Source: Paludibacteraceae bacterium
GTDB lineage: Bacteria; Bacteroidota; Bacteroidia; Bacteroidales; Paludibacteraceae
Reading direction: 5' to 3'
DNA: 32,464 nt
Assembly (NCBI GenBank): GCA_017649925.1
Contig: JAGCFX010000039.1
Location: 1 to 32,464, forward strand
The position numbers and the translations under genes are program-made. Positions within the stretch are counted from its first letter, which is position 1. Every line of letters begins with the position of its first letter. Positions 1-7,752 of this stretch are shown here, in pieces. The notes beneath the pieces were generated by a model that made no database searches, was not told the DNA's origin, and saw only the letters and a list, made by a program, of their open reading frames with translations.

Positions 1-1
1 G

Positions 2-94
2 GCAGACGAGGCGCTGAAGAGCGTCACCGGTACGTACGGCCGCACGACCAAAGAGCAAGGTGCAGTTAAATCGATTGATCCACGCAAAAACTAA
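2..94 (+). CDS. 3' end of a probable NifU-like Fe-S cluster assembly scaffold protein (partial)
   Basis: The window opens inside this gene: 30 codons in frame 2 followed by TAA. The visible tail contains TGTYGRTTKEQGAVKSIDP and ends in a basic RKN. This resembles, from memory, the C-terminus of the NifU/IscU-type scaffold proteins usually encoded directly upstream of the GGGtGRT gene. The cysteine-bearing scaffold domain lies outside the window, so the call rests on the tail and on the neighbour. The stop codon overlaps the Shine-Dalgarno sequence of the next gene, which implies co-transcription and probably translational coupling. Confidence 0.5.
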   Translation, partial: ADEALKSVTGTYGRTTKEQGAVKSIDPRKN

Positions 95-99
95 GGAGG
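93..99 (+). promoter_or_regulatory. Strong Shine-Dalgarno sequence for the GGGtGRT gene
   Basis: AAGGAGG sits 7 nt before the ATG at 107 and overlaps the preceding TAA stop. Most other genes here have A-rich leaders without a clear Shine-Dalgarno sequence, as is usual in Bacteroidetes, so this near-perfect anti-Shine-Dalgarno match stands out and fixes the start. Confidence 0.75.
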
Positions 100-106
100 A
101 GAGACT

Positions 107-1117
107 ATGATTCGTGAAGTAAAATTTGAGTCGCAAGACCGCCGCGAGAAACAGATTCTCGCCGCTCTGAACGCTAACGGTATCGCTTCCATCGAGGAGG
201 CCAACCAGATTTGCGAGCAATACGGCCTCGATCCTTATCTGACCTGCGAGGAGACCCAGCGTATTTGTTTTGAGAACGCGAAATGGGCTTACGTAGTAGG
301 CACCGCTATCGCGCTGAAGAAAGGCTGCAAGAACGCCGCTGACGCTGCCGAGGCTATCGGTATCGGTCTGCAGGCATTCTGTATTCCGGGTTCCGTAGCT
401 GACGACCGCAAGGTAGGTATCGGTCACGGTAACTTGGCAGCTCGTCTGCTGCGCGAGGAGACCCAGTGCTTTGCTTTCCTGGCAGGTCACGAGTCTTTCG
501 CAGCTGCTGAGGGCGCTATCAAGATTGCTGAGATGGCGAACAAAGTTCGTAAGAACCCGCTTCGTTGCATCCTCAACGGTCTGGGCAAAGACGCTGCTAT
601 GATCATCAGCCGTATCAACGGTTTCACCTACGTACAGACCGAGTTCGACTATTTCACGGGCGAGTTGAAGATCGTTCGTAAGAAAGCGTACAGCGATGGT
701 CCGCGTGCGAAAGTGAACTGCTATGGTGCAGACGATGTTCGCGAGGGCGTTGCAATCCTTTGGCATGAGAACGTTGACGTTTCGATTACCGGTAACTCGA
801 CGAACCCGACGCGTTTCCAACACCCTGTTGCAGGTACGTATAAGAAAGAGCGCGTGCTCGCAGGCAAGCCGTACTTCAGCGTTGCTTCCGGTGGTGGTAC
901 CGGTCGTACGTTGCACCCGGATAACATGGCAGCAGGTCCTGCATCCTACGGTATGACGGATACCCTCGGTCGTATGCACAGCGACGCTCAGTTTGCAGGT
1001 TCGAGTTCCGTGCCCGCACACGTTGAGATGATGGGCTTCCTCGGTATCGGCAATAACCCGATGGTAGGATGTACCGTGGCATGTGCAGTAAATGTAGCAT
1101 TAGCGCTCAGCAAGTAA
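107..1117 (+). CDS. GGGtGRT family protein
   Basis: This 336-residue cytoplasmic protein carries the signature that names its family: GGGTGRT at residues 262-268, followed by LHPDNMAAGP. There is no signal peptide or membrane segment. The C-terminal third is rich in Gly, Ala and Met (for example MGFLGIGNNPMVGCTVAC), and several Cys residues are spread over the chain. The biochemical role of the family is not established as far as I know. It is typically encoded next to a NifU-like Fe-S scaffold, which the upstream partial gene appears to be, so a part in Fe-S or metal-cofactor handling is an inference from context. The start is fixed by the strong Shine-Dalgarno sequence 7 nt upstream. Codon use (CGT, GGT, CTG, AAC) looks like that of a well-expressed gene. 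Confidence 0.88.
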   Translation: MIREVKFESQDRREKQILAALNANGIASIEEANQICEQYGLDPYLTCEETQRICFENAKWAYVVGTAIALKKGCKNAADAAEAIGIGLQAFCIPGSVADDRKVGIGHGNLAARLLREETQCFAFLAGHESFAAAEGAIKIAEMANKVRKNPLRCILNGLGKDAAMIISRINGFTYVQTEFDYFTGELKIVRKKAYSDGPRAKVNCYGADDVREGVAILWHENVDVSITGNSTNPTRFQHPVAGTYKKERVLAGKPYFSVASGGGTGRTLHPDNMAAGPASYGMTDTLGRMHSDAQFAGSSSVPAHVEMMGFLGIGNNPMVGCTVACAVNVALALSK

Positions 1118-1127
1118 AAAAAAGAAA

Positions 1128-1165
1128 GCCTCCCCCTAGCCCCTCCCTAAAGGGAGGGGGACAAA
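1128..1165. other. GC-rich intergenic stem-loop
   Basis: The 8-bp stem CCCCTCCC (1140-1147) / GGGAGGGG (1152-1159) has a TAAA loop. It lies just after the GGGtGRT stop. There is no T-run behind it, so it is not a textbook terminator, although it could stall polymerase or protect the 3' end. C-rich/G-rich elements of this kind seem familiar to me from Bacteroidales intergenic regions, so it may be a dispersed repeat. That needs a genome-wide search. Confidence 0.5.
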
Positions 1166-1209
1166 GGGATGGATAGATAAGCAAACAATTAAAAATTATT
1201 TAAGGTAAA

Positions 1210-1779
1210 ATGAAAAAAATTCTTTTGGTAGCCGTAGTCGCTTTAGCGAGTGTAATGGCTTATGCGCAACCTCGCGCTATCGGTGTTCGCCTTGGCGAGT
1301 TTGATGGTGTATCTTATCAACATGGCTTTGGAGATAAAAGCATGTTGGAAGTAGAGGCCGGTTTTAACTGGGGTAACTACTGGGGCAACCGTATGGTTGG
1401 CTGGGAGAATGGCAATGAATGGCACATGTATGGCCACAACGTACAAGCTGCCGTTACCTATGACTGGATCCATAACTTCCCATGGGAGCACAAAGGCGAA
1501 TGGAACTTGTTTTACGGTTTCGGTGCAGCCGGTGGTTTCGGTTGGTATGGCTATACCCATGTTTCAGGTCAGGTTGTCGGTGATGATGGAAACTGGGGTT
1601 TTGCAGGTATTGCAGGCCGTATTGGTGCAGAGTATAACTTCTGGTTCCCTCTGCAGATCTCGCTCGACTTCCGTCCGACACTGGGCGTAGGTCTGGTAGA
1701 TGCAGGTTCCCTTGGCACGCAAGCAGGCTTTTACTATGACATCTTCGGCCTTTGCTTGGGCGTACGTTACAAATTCTAA
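1210..1779 (+). CDS. Exported outer-membrane beta-barrel-like protein
   Basis: The 189-residue product starts with a signal peptide (MKKILLVAVVALASVMAYA) whose likely cleavage leaves Gln as the first mature residue (AYA|QPRAIG). This fits the tendency of Bacteroidetes secreted proteins to start with Gln, which a glutaminyl cyclase such as the one at 24870-25883 would convert to pyroglutamate. The mature part is rich in Gly and aromatics arranged as short alternating amphipathic strands (FNWGNYWGN, FYGFGAAGGFGWYGY) and ends in LGVRYKF with a terminal Phe, typical of an outer-membrane barrel. AAGGTAAA precedes the ATG. It is the first of three abutting genes. The transported molecule or partner is unknown. 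Confidence 0.75.
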   Translation: MKKILLVAVVALASVMAYAQPRAIGVRLGEFDGVSYQHGFGDKSMLEVEAGFNWGNYWGNRMVGWENGNEWHMYGHNVQAAVTYDWIHNFPWEHKGEWNLFYGFGAAGGFGWYGYTHVSGQVVGDDGNWGFAGIAGRIGAEYNFWFPLQISLDFRPTLGVGLVDAGSLGTQAGFYYDIFGLCLGVRYKF

Positions 1780-2835
1780 TTGAAGAGATTATCGCTAATA
1801 GTGCTTAGTGCGCTTATGGCGGTATCGCTTAGCGCAGAGCCTACGTCCGTTTTCGGGCGTGGGCTCTTCCGCTATGCGCAGTTCGGGCACAGTCTGTACG
1901 CGGACATGCATCCGAACTTCCCGCGTATGGATATTCCTTACGCGACCAACAATGCCGTTTATGACTACGGCAGCCACACCGGTCAGGCATATCGATGGCA
2001 AACGATGGGTCTTTTCGGTTTAAACCTGCCGATATGGTATAACAACCTTGGCGATTCGACTTTTGCGCTGTCGGTTAACATGCATCTAAGTGCGAACCTC
2101 TGGATGGATTTTTATGAGTTCAGCACCTCGCCGATTGTTGATACCGACTACCGTATCGGTCTGCCGACCGTCACTTTTCTGCATCGTCTCAATCGCGGTT
2201 TTGCGAAGAACTATTCCATTCAATGGAGTCCATTCAAGCATGAGAGCACGCACATCGGCGATGAGTTGCAGATTCGCTATATCGACCGTGACTACGCGCT
2301 GCGCCGCGTGAATGTGTCGTATAACTACACGGAATTCATCTTCACGTTCAATGAGGCGGAAGACCGTCTTGCGCAAAACCACTGTTTCCGTCTCGGACTG
2401 ATGCTGTTGTGGCATGGCGGATGGTTTAACATGGACCCTGACGGTGGTGATGCATCTATTATTGATCCCGAAGGAACGGCAGCGGTACCTTATGTCCGTC
2501 GCAGTCCTTGGGAACTATACCTGCAATACCAATACCAGTCGCCAACAAGCAAACATGGTTTCCAAGGTATTGCTTCCGCCGAGATTCGTAACCGCGAGTG
2601 TTACGGTTTTGACCTCGGCGTTACCAACTCTGACAATCCGAAGAATATGCAGCCGGAAAGCCGCGTATTTACCTATAATATCTTCGTGGGCGCTCGTTAT
2701 AACACGCCTACATATGACGGACCTTTCTCGCGCATCGCGTTAGGCGTCCGCGCATATCACGGCAACTGTCCTTACGGTCAGTTCCGCTCTATCCGAAACT
2801 ACAGCCAAATAGGCGTATGCCTGATGTTTGAATAA
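1780..2835 (+). CDS. Predicted outer-membrane protein with TTG start
   Basis: This 351-residue protein has a signal peptide (KRLSLIVLSALMAVSLSA) and a mature part rich in Tyr, Phe, Arg and Asn with alternating strand-like stretches, ending in IGVCLMFE. The start is TTG placed directly after the previous TAA (TAA|TTG, no gap). The signal peptide begins exactly there and no ATG fits it better, so translation probably depends on termination of the upstream gene. The segment FKHESTHIGDELQ recalls the HxSxHLGDE-like motif of DUF1207-type outer-membrane proteins; that link is tentative. The function is not recognised. Tight packing with the genes at 1210 and 2837 suggests one envelope-related unit. 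Confidence 0.7.
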   Translation: MKRLSLIVLSALMAVSLSAEPTSVFGRGLFRYAQFGHSLYADMHPNFPRMDIPYATNNAVYDYGSHTGQAYRWQTMGLFGLNLPIWYNNLGDSTFALSVNMHLSANLWMDFYEFSTSPIVDTDYRIGLPTVTFLHRLNRGFAKNYSIQWSPFKHESTHIGDELQIRYIDRDYALRRVNVSYNYTEFIFTFNEAEDRLAQNHCFRLGLMLLWHGGWFNMDPDGGDASIIDPEGTAAVPYVRRSPWELYLQYQYQSPTSKHGFQGIASAEIRNRECYGFDLGVTNSDNPKNMQPESRVFTYNIFVGARYNTPTYDGPFSRIALGVRAYHGNCPYGQFRSIRNYSQIGVCLMFE

Positions 2836-2836
2836 T

Positions 2837-3820
2837 ATGAAACTCTTAACACTCCTTTTTACGGTCTATTCGCTGGCCTCGATGTTGGTTTATCACTCTG
2901 AAGATGAGTTCGGTCATGCTATTTGCGATGCGTTCGATTCTATCCCTGCGCCGACGCAATATGAGACCTTTGCGCTAGACAAGCACACCCTTCGTAATAT
3001 GGACGCCTTCGGCGTTCAGAAGCGCGATTCGGGACTTTATAAAGCCACTTACAGCCATCGTCTGACAGCTACTGAGGTGCAGAAAAATGCGCTGTATATC
3101 GAGCAGTTGCTCAATCAAGCGGCGGTTCGGCAGGACAGTTTGAGCCGTAAGATCTTCGTGCTCGTTCATGATATCACTTATATCACGGACCGCATCGAAG
3201 CGGATGCAACGAAGTTGGCGCGCGGGGCAGTGAATAACTTTTTGAGCACCATCACAGGTTCCACCACAGAGAAAGAGATAAAGGATGACTTCCAGGGATT
3301 CAAAGTCATCAACCATTCGTATTTGTATCAGTTCGACCATAATCCCGATTCGCTGTACCTGTTCTTTATCGGGCATGTATATGATTTTGACCCGAAGCCG
3401 TCGTTGATGGGCGTGGACAATCAAGCGGAATATATCCGTACGCAGTGCGCGCGGTCTATTGACAGAAACATCCTTGCGCTGGGACAACTGGTGGAAGACT
3501 TCCGCACGCCGATTCGCATTACCGAGGAAATCAAGAACCGCAAGAAAATCGTCGGATATGCTGTGCAAGCGGGTACGCGCGAAGGACTGCAAGCCAATGG
3601 CGAGTATCAGGTCGTTGAGCCTTTGACGGACGAAGCCGGTGTGACCACCTATCAATATATTGCGGACGTTAAGATCAAGAAAGACTGTTTGTGGGACAAT
3701 CGCTATAATGCGCAATTGGAGCAGACGCCTGCTACCGCTCTCCCTTACACCACACTCATCAAAGTTGCCGGAGGAGACATCAAACCCGGCATGATACTGA
3801 TGGAGAAGAAAACAGAATAA
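2837..3820 (+). CDS. Exported protein of unknown function
   Basis: The 327-residue product begins with a hydrophobic N-terminus (MKLLTLLFTVYSLASMLVYH), probably an uncleaved anchor or a weak signal peptide. The ATG at 2837 follows the previous stop with a 1-nt gap. A TTG at 2828 would add three residues and overlap the upstream gene, and is less likely. The body is a mixed alpha/beta sequence with a YITDRIEADATKLARGAVNN helix region and a C-terminal half that looks strand-rich (IVGYAVQAGTREGLQANGEY, DIKPGMILMEKK), perhaps a small barrel or OB-like fold. I do not recognise a family. It is the last gene of the three-gene unit and is followed immediately by an intrinsic terminator. Confidence 0.7.
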   Translation: MKLLTLLFTVYSLASMLVYHSEDEFGHAICDAFDSIPAPTQYETFALDKHTLRNMDAFGVQKRDSGLYKATYSHRLTATEVQKNALYIEQLLNQAAVRQDSLSRKIFVLVHDITYITDRIEADATKLARGAVNNFLSTITGSTTEKEIKDDFQGFKVINHSYLYQFDHNPDSLYLFFIGHVYDFDPKPSLMGVDNQAEYIRTQCARSIDRNILALGQLVEDFRTPIRITEEIKNRKKIVGYAVQAGTREGLQANGEYQVVEPLTDEAGVTTYQYIADVKIKKDCLWDNRYNAQLEQTPATALPYTTLIKVAGGDIKPGMILMEKKTE

Positions 3821-3822
3821 GC

Positions 3823-3855
3823 AAAAAGGGCTCGTCATCCCGACGAACCCTTTTT
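3823..3855 (+). terminator. Intrinsic terminator after the three-gene exported-protein unit
   Basis: Arms 3823-3836 and 3842-3855 pair over 14 positions with a single C.A mismatch. The 5' arm starts AAAAAGGG and the 3' arm ends CCCTTTTT, which supplies the T-run. It starts two bases after the stop at 3820. Confidence 0.85.
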
Positions 3856-3972
3856 CAATATAACAAACAATCTCTATTTTTTCACTAAGAAAAGTGATGA
3901 ATTCTTCTTTCTATACGCTATGATACAAACTCCGTGCCAAACTTGCGATTTGTAGAAAAAAATTTGTAATTA

Positions 3973-4004
3973 TTTGTATATTTAAAAAATTATTCGTAAC
4001 TTTG
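3973..4004 (+). promoter_or_regulatory. Bacteroidetes-type promoter for the Xer recombinase gene
   Basis: TTTG (3973-3976), a 20-nt spacer and TAACTTTG (3997-4004) match the -33/-7 consensus of the primary Bacteroidetes sigma factor. The expected transcription start falls around 4009-4012, almost at the ATG at 4014, so the mRNA should be leaderless or nearly so. The AT-rich stretch 3856-3972 upstream holds nothing else I can identify. Confidence 0.75.
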
Positions 4005-4013
4005 CCAACGAAA

Positions 4014-4928
4014 ATGATACCCCATTTCCTTGATTATATTGCTATTGAGCGGAAGTACTCGCCGCGAACGGTAGAAGCATATCATGATGATTTGCGGGAT
4101 TTCTGTCGGTTCTTGGGATGGGAGATTGAGGAGTATCAGCCGAAAGATGTGGGTGAAGACGACGTCAAGACCTGGATGCTGGATTTGCTGGAGAACCAAC
4201 ATCAGTCGCCGCGTTCGGTCAAACGCAAACTATCCGCACTGCGCAGTTTCTATAAGTATTTGCTGCGACAAGGCAAAGTGCAGAAAGACATCACCGCACG
4301 TATTATCCCGCCGAAGGCCGACAAACCGCTGCCCGTATTTTTCCGAAAAGAAGAGATGGCGAAGTTTGAACAGAACACCGAAGAACGAATCCAAGCGGCA
4401 GACAATCCATTTGAAGAAACACGCAATAATCTGATTATCGAAATGCTGTATCAGACCGGCATGCGTCAAGCGGAGTTATTAGGATTGCAAGATAGCGATC
4501 TGGATCTGCAGCAAGGACAAGTTCGCATCTTCGGAAAGCGTCGCAAAGAGCGCGTTGTTCCTATCGGCGAAGGGCTGATACAACTGATAAAAGAATATCA
4601 GGAAATGCGCAGCGAAGAGACAGCGCATGCGCCTGCTTTCTTCATCAAAAAGGATAAAAAAGGCGAGATAAAACCGCTGGACAAAAGCACCTTATATAGT
4701 ATAGTGCGCGCGCGCATGGGCGAAGTGAGCACGCTTAAGAAACACTCGCCGCACGTATTGCGCCATACGTTCGCTACCGCTATGCTGGACAACGGCGCAG
4801 ACATCCGATCAATCCAAACGCTGTTAGGTCACGCCTCGCTCAGCACAACGCAAGTCTATACGCACACCACGTTTGAACAAATCAAACGCGTCTATATGGC
4901 GACCCATCCGCGAGCCAAGAAAAAGTAA
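4014..4928 (+). CDS. Xer-family tyrosine recombinase (XerC/XerD type)
   Basis: The 304-residue protein has the usual XerC/XerD length and layout: an N-terminal SAM-like core-binding domain (residues 1 to about 90, FLDYIAIERKYSPRTVEAYH) and a C-terminal catalytic domain. Catalytic residues are visible: Arg151 (TGMRQAELLGL), Lys175 (FGKRRKER), His247 and Arg250 (SPHVLRHTFAT), His273 (LLGHASLSTTQ) and nucleophile Tyr282 (VYTHTT). Such enzymes resolve chromosome dimers at dif, but some act on invertible promoters or plasmids; family-level sequence alone does not decide. I chose ATG 4014 over TTG 4002 because TTG 4002 lies inside the promoter -7 box. It stands alone behind its own promoter, and its stop abuts the stop of the convergent gene with no gap. 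Confidence 0.88.
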   Translation: MIPHFLDYIAIERKYSPRTVEAYHDDLRDFCRFLGWEIEEYQPKDVGEDDVKTWMLDLLENQHQSPRSVKRKLSALRSFYKYLLRQGKVQKDITARIIPPKADKPLPVFFRKEEMAKFEQNTEERIQAADNPFEETRNNLIIEMLYQTGMRQAELLGLQDSDLDLQQGQVRIFGKRRKERVVPIGEGLIQLIKEYQEMRSEETAHAPAFFIKKDKKGEIKPLDKSTLYSIVRARMGEVSTLKKHSPHVLRHTFATAMLDNGADIRSIQTLLGHASLSTTQVYTHTTFEQIKRVYMATHPRAKKK

Positions 4929-5639
4929 TCACTCAAAAGAGAGGTAAGGCGCGAGACGCGCGATATCATCTTCCGACAACTCCGGAAGAGCCTGCAATTC
5001 CTCTATCGAATGCAATGTTATCCGTTGACGACGAAGGGTATAGATGGCCTTCGCTTGCTCATAGCGCAAATACGGATGGCGATTCAAAATCTCAACAGAA
5101 CAACTATTCACACGTATTGTTTTCACGTCCGCTGCATCTGCTGTGAAATGCGCCAATAATGTATCCAGATGACATTTAGCGAGAGCTTCATCCGTCAACT
5201 GCAATGGCGAATAATAGCCGCCCAACTGCTCGCCATAACGCATAATCTGTGTGGCGTTATAAGATCCGACACCTCGGATGAATTGCAGTTCTGTGGTATC
5301 CGTATGGTTAAGATCTATAATTGTATCTTTTTTAATCCGTTTGGTATAACGCCAACCCACGGAATCGCGCCAAAGCGAGTCGGCTAAATGAGCCGAGTCA
5401 TACATTCGCTGCCGTTCCACCGCCCACTCCGCGAAATGCGCTGCATTAACACGCCGCAGCGAGTCCTTTATTTCCTCCCATGTACGATGTTTCTTATGGG
5501 CATAGACAACGGAGTCTTGCGGTTCATCGGTCACCTCCGGCAGTTGAGGTGACGGCCAGAAAGCCGCCACAAACCAAGCAATCAACGCAACACCTATCAG
5601 GATGGTTGCCGCTATCCGTTGTTCCTTCGCCAAGAGCAT
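4929..5639 (-). CDS. Membrane-anchored helix-hairpin-helix protein (ComEA-like)
   Basis: This 236-residue protein has one N-terminal membrane segment (about residues 8-28, AATILIGVALIAWFVAAFW), a charged linker, and two helix-hairpin-helix regions: IDLNHTDTTELQFIRGVGSY (from about residue 108) and a second from about residue 175 ending LPELSEDDIARLAPYL. Helix-hairpin-helix motifs bind DNA backbone without sequence specificity, and anchored versions resemble the DNA-uptake receptor ComEA. A ComEC homologue is present at 18325-19647, so a role in DNA uptake is possible, but that is inference. The start codon overlaps the end of xseA by 28 nt, pointing to co-transcription and coupling. Its stop directly abuts that of the convergent recombinase gene, leaving no room for a terminator between them. 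Confidence 0.75.
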   Translation of the reverse strand: MLLAKEQRIAATILIGVALIAWFVAAFWPSPQLPEVTDEPQDSVVYAHKKHRTWEEIKDSLRRVNAAHFAEWAVERQRMYDSAHLADSLWRDSVGWRYTKRIKKDTIIDLNHTDTTELQFIRGVGSYNATQIMRYGEQLGGYYSPLQLTDEALAKCHLDTLLAHFTADAADVKTIRVNSCSVEILNRHPYLRYEQAKAIYTLRRQRITLHSIEELQALPELSEDDIARLAPYLSFE

Positions 5640-6700
5640 GACTGAATAGTACTTTGTACGTTGCCATCCGCCAAATGAGTGGTAATGGTATCTCCTTGCT
5701 GCAGTTCCGCAACAGAACGAATGACTTTTCCGTTCTTCGTAAGCAGACTATAACCCATGCGGTAGAAATGCTCAGGATTGCATGCCGCGAGACGTTGCTC
5801 GAGCAATTCGATACGATGACGACGGATGAGAACCTGCCTTTCCGATGTGCGCTGCAGCCGTAACGTGAGTGTCTCCAGCCGTTCACGTTGTTCATCCAGA
5901 CGATGAATAAGCCACTCGGCAACAGCCGTCGGCGTTTTAAGCGCTTCGTGCGCTACAAGGTCCAGGATGGATACATCACGCGTATGGCCGATGCCGCTTA
6001 AAATCGGCAATTCGTACTGTGCACAGACCGCGCACAGTGTGTAATCGTCAAAACAGGAGAGGTCGGCAGTGGCTCCGCCACCTCGTATGATTGCCACACA
6101 ATCAAAGGTATTCGGAATCTCCTCCAATGCCGCAATGATAGATTTAGCAGCTCCTTCGCCTTGCATCGTAGCCCCGAACAGTTGTGTCTCAAAGCGATAG
6201 GGACTATTCTCCAACTGGTGCTGAAAATCGCCATACCCGGCAGCCGAGGACGAAGAAATAACAGCAATGCGGCGAATAAGCGTAGGCAACGGCAACAGTT
6301 GTTGCGCATCCAGTAGTCCGTCCGCTTGCAGTTGGGCTATCGTCTGCTGGCGTTGACGTGCGATATCGCCAATAGTGAATGAAGGATCAATGCCGATAAT
6401 GGAAAGACTGAGTCCGTAAACCGCGTGCCATTGAGGTTCCACCTCCACGAGAATATTCATGCCTGGTTGGAGTTTTTGACCCGTCTCGGACTCAAAATAC
6501 GCCATCAGCAGTTCTTGCGTCCCCGCCCAACATGTTGCCCGTATCTTTGCCTCTTTGCCTTCCACCAAATCCATATACATGTGCCCACCTTTGCTACTGA
6601 GGCTGCTCACCTCCGCCTTTACCCAATACGAAGGTGCCAGATTCTCGTCCAACGCCTCACCGATGATAGCACAAAGTTGTGAAAGAGTTAGTGTCGCCAT
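5612..6700 (-). CDS. xseA: Exodeoxyribonuclease VII large subunit
   Basis: XseA is the catalytic subunit of the single-strand exonuclease that degrades ssDNA from either end in repair and recombination. The 362-residue product shows an N-terminal OB-fold (about residues 1-100, YWVKAEVSSLSSKGGHMYMD) and the catalytic region with IAVISSSSAAGYGDF, IIRGGGATADLSCFDD and ISGIGHTRDVSILDLVAHE. After it comes a shortened coiled-coil and the C-terminal segment GYSLLTKNGKVIRSVAELQQGD. It is shorter than the E. coli enzyme (about 456 residues), mostly in the coiled-coil. The small-subunit gene xseB, often the next gene, is not seen; the helix-hairpin-helix gene follows instead. Its start overlaps the upstream barrel gene by 13 nt. 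Confidence 0.92.
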   Translation of the reverse strand: MATLTLSQLCAIIGEALDENLAPSYWVKAEVSSLSSKGGHMYMDLVEGKEAKIRATCWAGTQELLMAYFESETGQKLQPGMNILVEVEPQWHAVYGLSLSIIGIDPSFTIGDIARQRQQTIAQLQADGLLDAQQLLPLPTLIRRIAVISSSSAAGYGDFQHQLENSPYRFETQLFGATMQGEGAAKSIIAALEEIPNTFDCVAIIRGGGATADLSCFDDYTLCAVCAQYELPILSGIGHTRDVSILDLVAHEALKTPTAVAEWLIHRLDEQRERLETLTLRLQRTSERQVLIRRHRIELLEQRLAACNPEHFYRMGYSLLTKNGKVIRSVAELQQGDTITTHLADGNVQSTIQSCSWRRNNG

Positions 6701-7752
6701 GGGTCACAGAGGATACAATGTTCTTTACCTTGGAAGCCAAAGAGGACGGTAAACCGCACGCCGATAGACAGATTTCTCAACCAAAAAGCATGGGCATCGA
6801 CGGTGGAGAACACATGGTCCATCTGATAGGTCGGGAAATCATAAATGGTCTCATCGGGAATCCCGTAGAACACATTGTTGGTCTTCGGAAGTATGTTAAT
6901 GATACCAAAGTCCACAAATCCCGCTACACGCAAACGGCAGTCAAGTCGGTCTCCCGGTCTCACGCGATACGAATTGGGATTCTGGAAAGTGGTATATTCA
7001 TAGCCAAGCTCGGCATGCGCTACAATATCGAACTTCAACTTCAGTTTATTGCCCTGTCGCTCAATCGGCACATCTTTTCGAAAACCATGATTGTCCATCT
7101 CCTGCCATACGCCCACATAGCGCTCGTATAGTCCGGTCGTTGTGCCCGTTAGGCGCTGCGTGGTCGTGCCCCATACGGCATAGTTCATGTGCACGCCCGC
7201 CAAGAAATACCCGAGCCCCTTCAAACCAACGATATAATGCCCCGCATAGATAGGTATCTGCAAGTATAGATGTTGCGCTTCGTCGGTGCGGTCGAAGAAA
7301 CGATGCTTGAGCGTGAACTCCACATCTTGCACGCCCGACCACGTATCATGCATATGCTCATGATAAATGGACGTATCCGCCACAGCCGTCACTATACGCT
7401 GATAGTTAATGCCCAAACCGGACTGAATAAGCAAACCGCTGTATTGATATTCATACACCAACCGAAAACCTGCTCCAACACCACCCGGCAAGACATCTAC
7501 ACCGGGCATGTTATGCAAGAAAGCACTCCACCCCACATCGGCAGAGAAACCGAGCAAGTGATGCGAACCGGTATATTGCGAAGCATGCAAACCAAACAAC
7601 ACATCCGTCTGGTTCTCCACATCTTTGGTAGAGAACCCGTTCACTTCAGCCAAGTGATATTCCCATCGCTCAGCCATCGTGAAACGCCTTTGTGCCCACA
7701 TCAACGCAGGAAACAAACAAAGCGTTAGAAGGATGTATCGCATGTTTCGCAT
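6688..7752 (-). CDS. Outer-membrane beta-barrel protein encoded next to the giant repeat protein
   Basis: The 354-residue product has a signal peptide (MRYILLTLCLFPALMWA) with Gln as the likely first mature residue (WA|QRRF). The mature sequence alternates hydrophobic and polar residues with many Gly and aromatics (GAGFRLVYEYQYSGLLIQSG, GYFLAGVHMNYAVWG), as in outer-membrane barrels of the PorT/OmpA-like size class. The start could be Met1 (7752) or Met4 (7743); either way the gene starts inside the 3' end of the giant gene (19-28 nt overlap). This coupling suggests a functional pair, for example an anchor or secretion partner for the giant surface protein. That role is inferred from position. 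It lacks an obvious OmpA peptidoglycan-binding domain. Confidence 0.75.
   Translation of the reverse strand: MRNMRYILLTLCLFPALMWAQRRFTMAERWEYHLAEVNGFSTKDVENQTDVLFGLHASQYTGSHHLLGFSADVGWSAFLHNMPGVDVLPGGVGAGFRLVYEYQYSGLLIQSGLGINYQRIVTAVADTSIYHEHMHDTWSGVQDVEFTLKHRFFDRTDEAQHLYLQIPIYAGHYIVGLKGLGYFLAGVHMNYAVWGTTTQRLTGTTTGLYERYVGVWQEMDNHGFRKDVPIERQGNKLKLKFDIVAHAELGYEYTTFQNPNSYRVRPGDRLDCRLRVAGFVDFGIINILPKTNNVFYGIPDETIYDFPTYQMDHVFSTVDAHAFWLRNLSIGVRFTVLFGFQGKEHCILCDPWRH

Noticed and set aside
2975-3838. 287-codon minus-strand frame opposite the exported protein at 2837
   Set aside because: It has no domain, runs through the terminator, and is in a mirror frame of a gene with a credible N-terminal hydrophobic segment and operon context.
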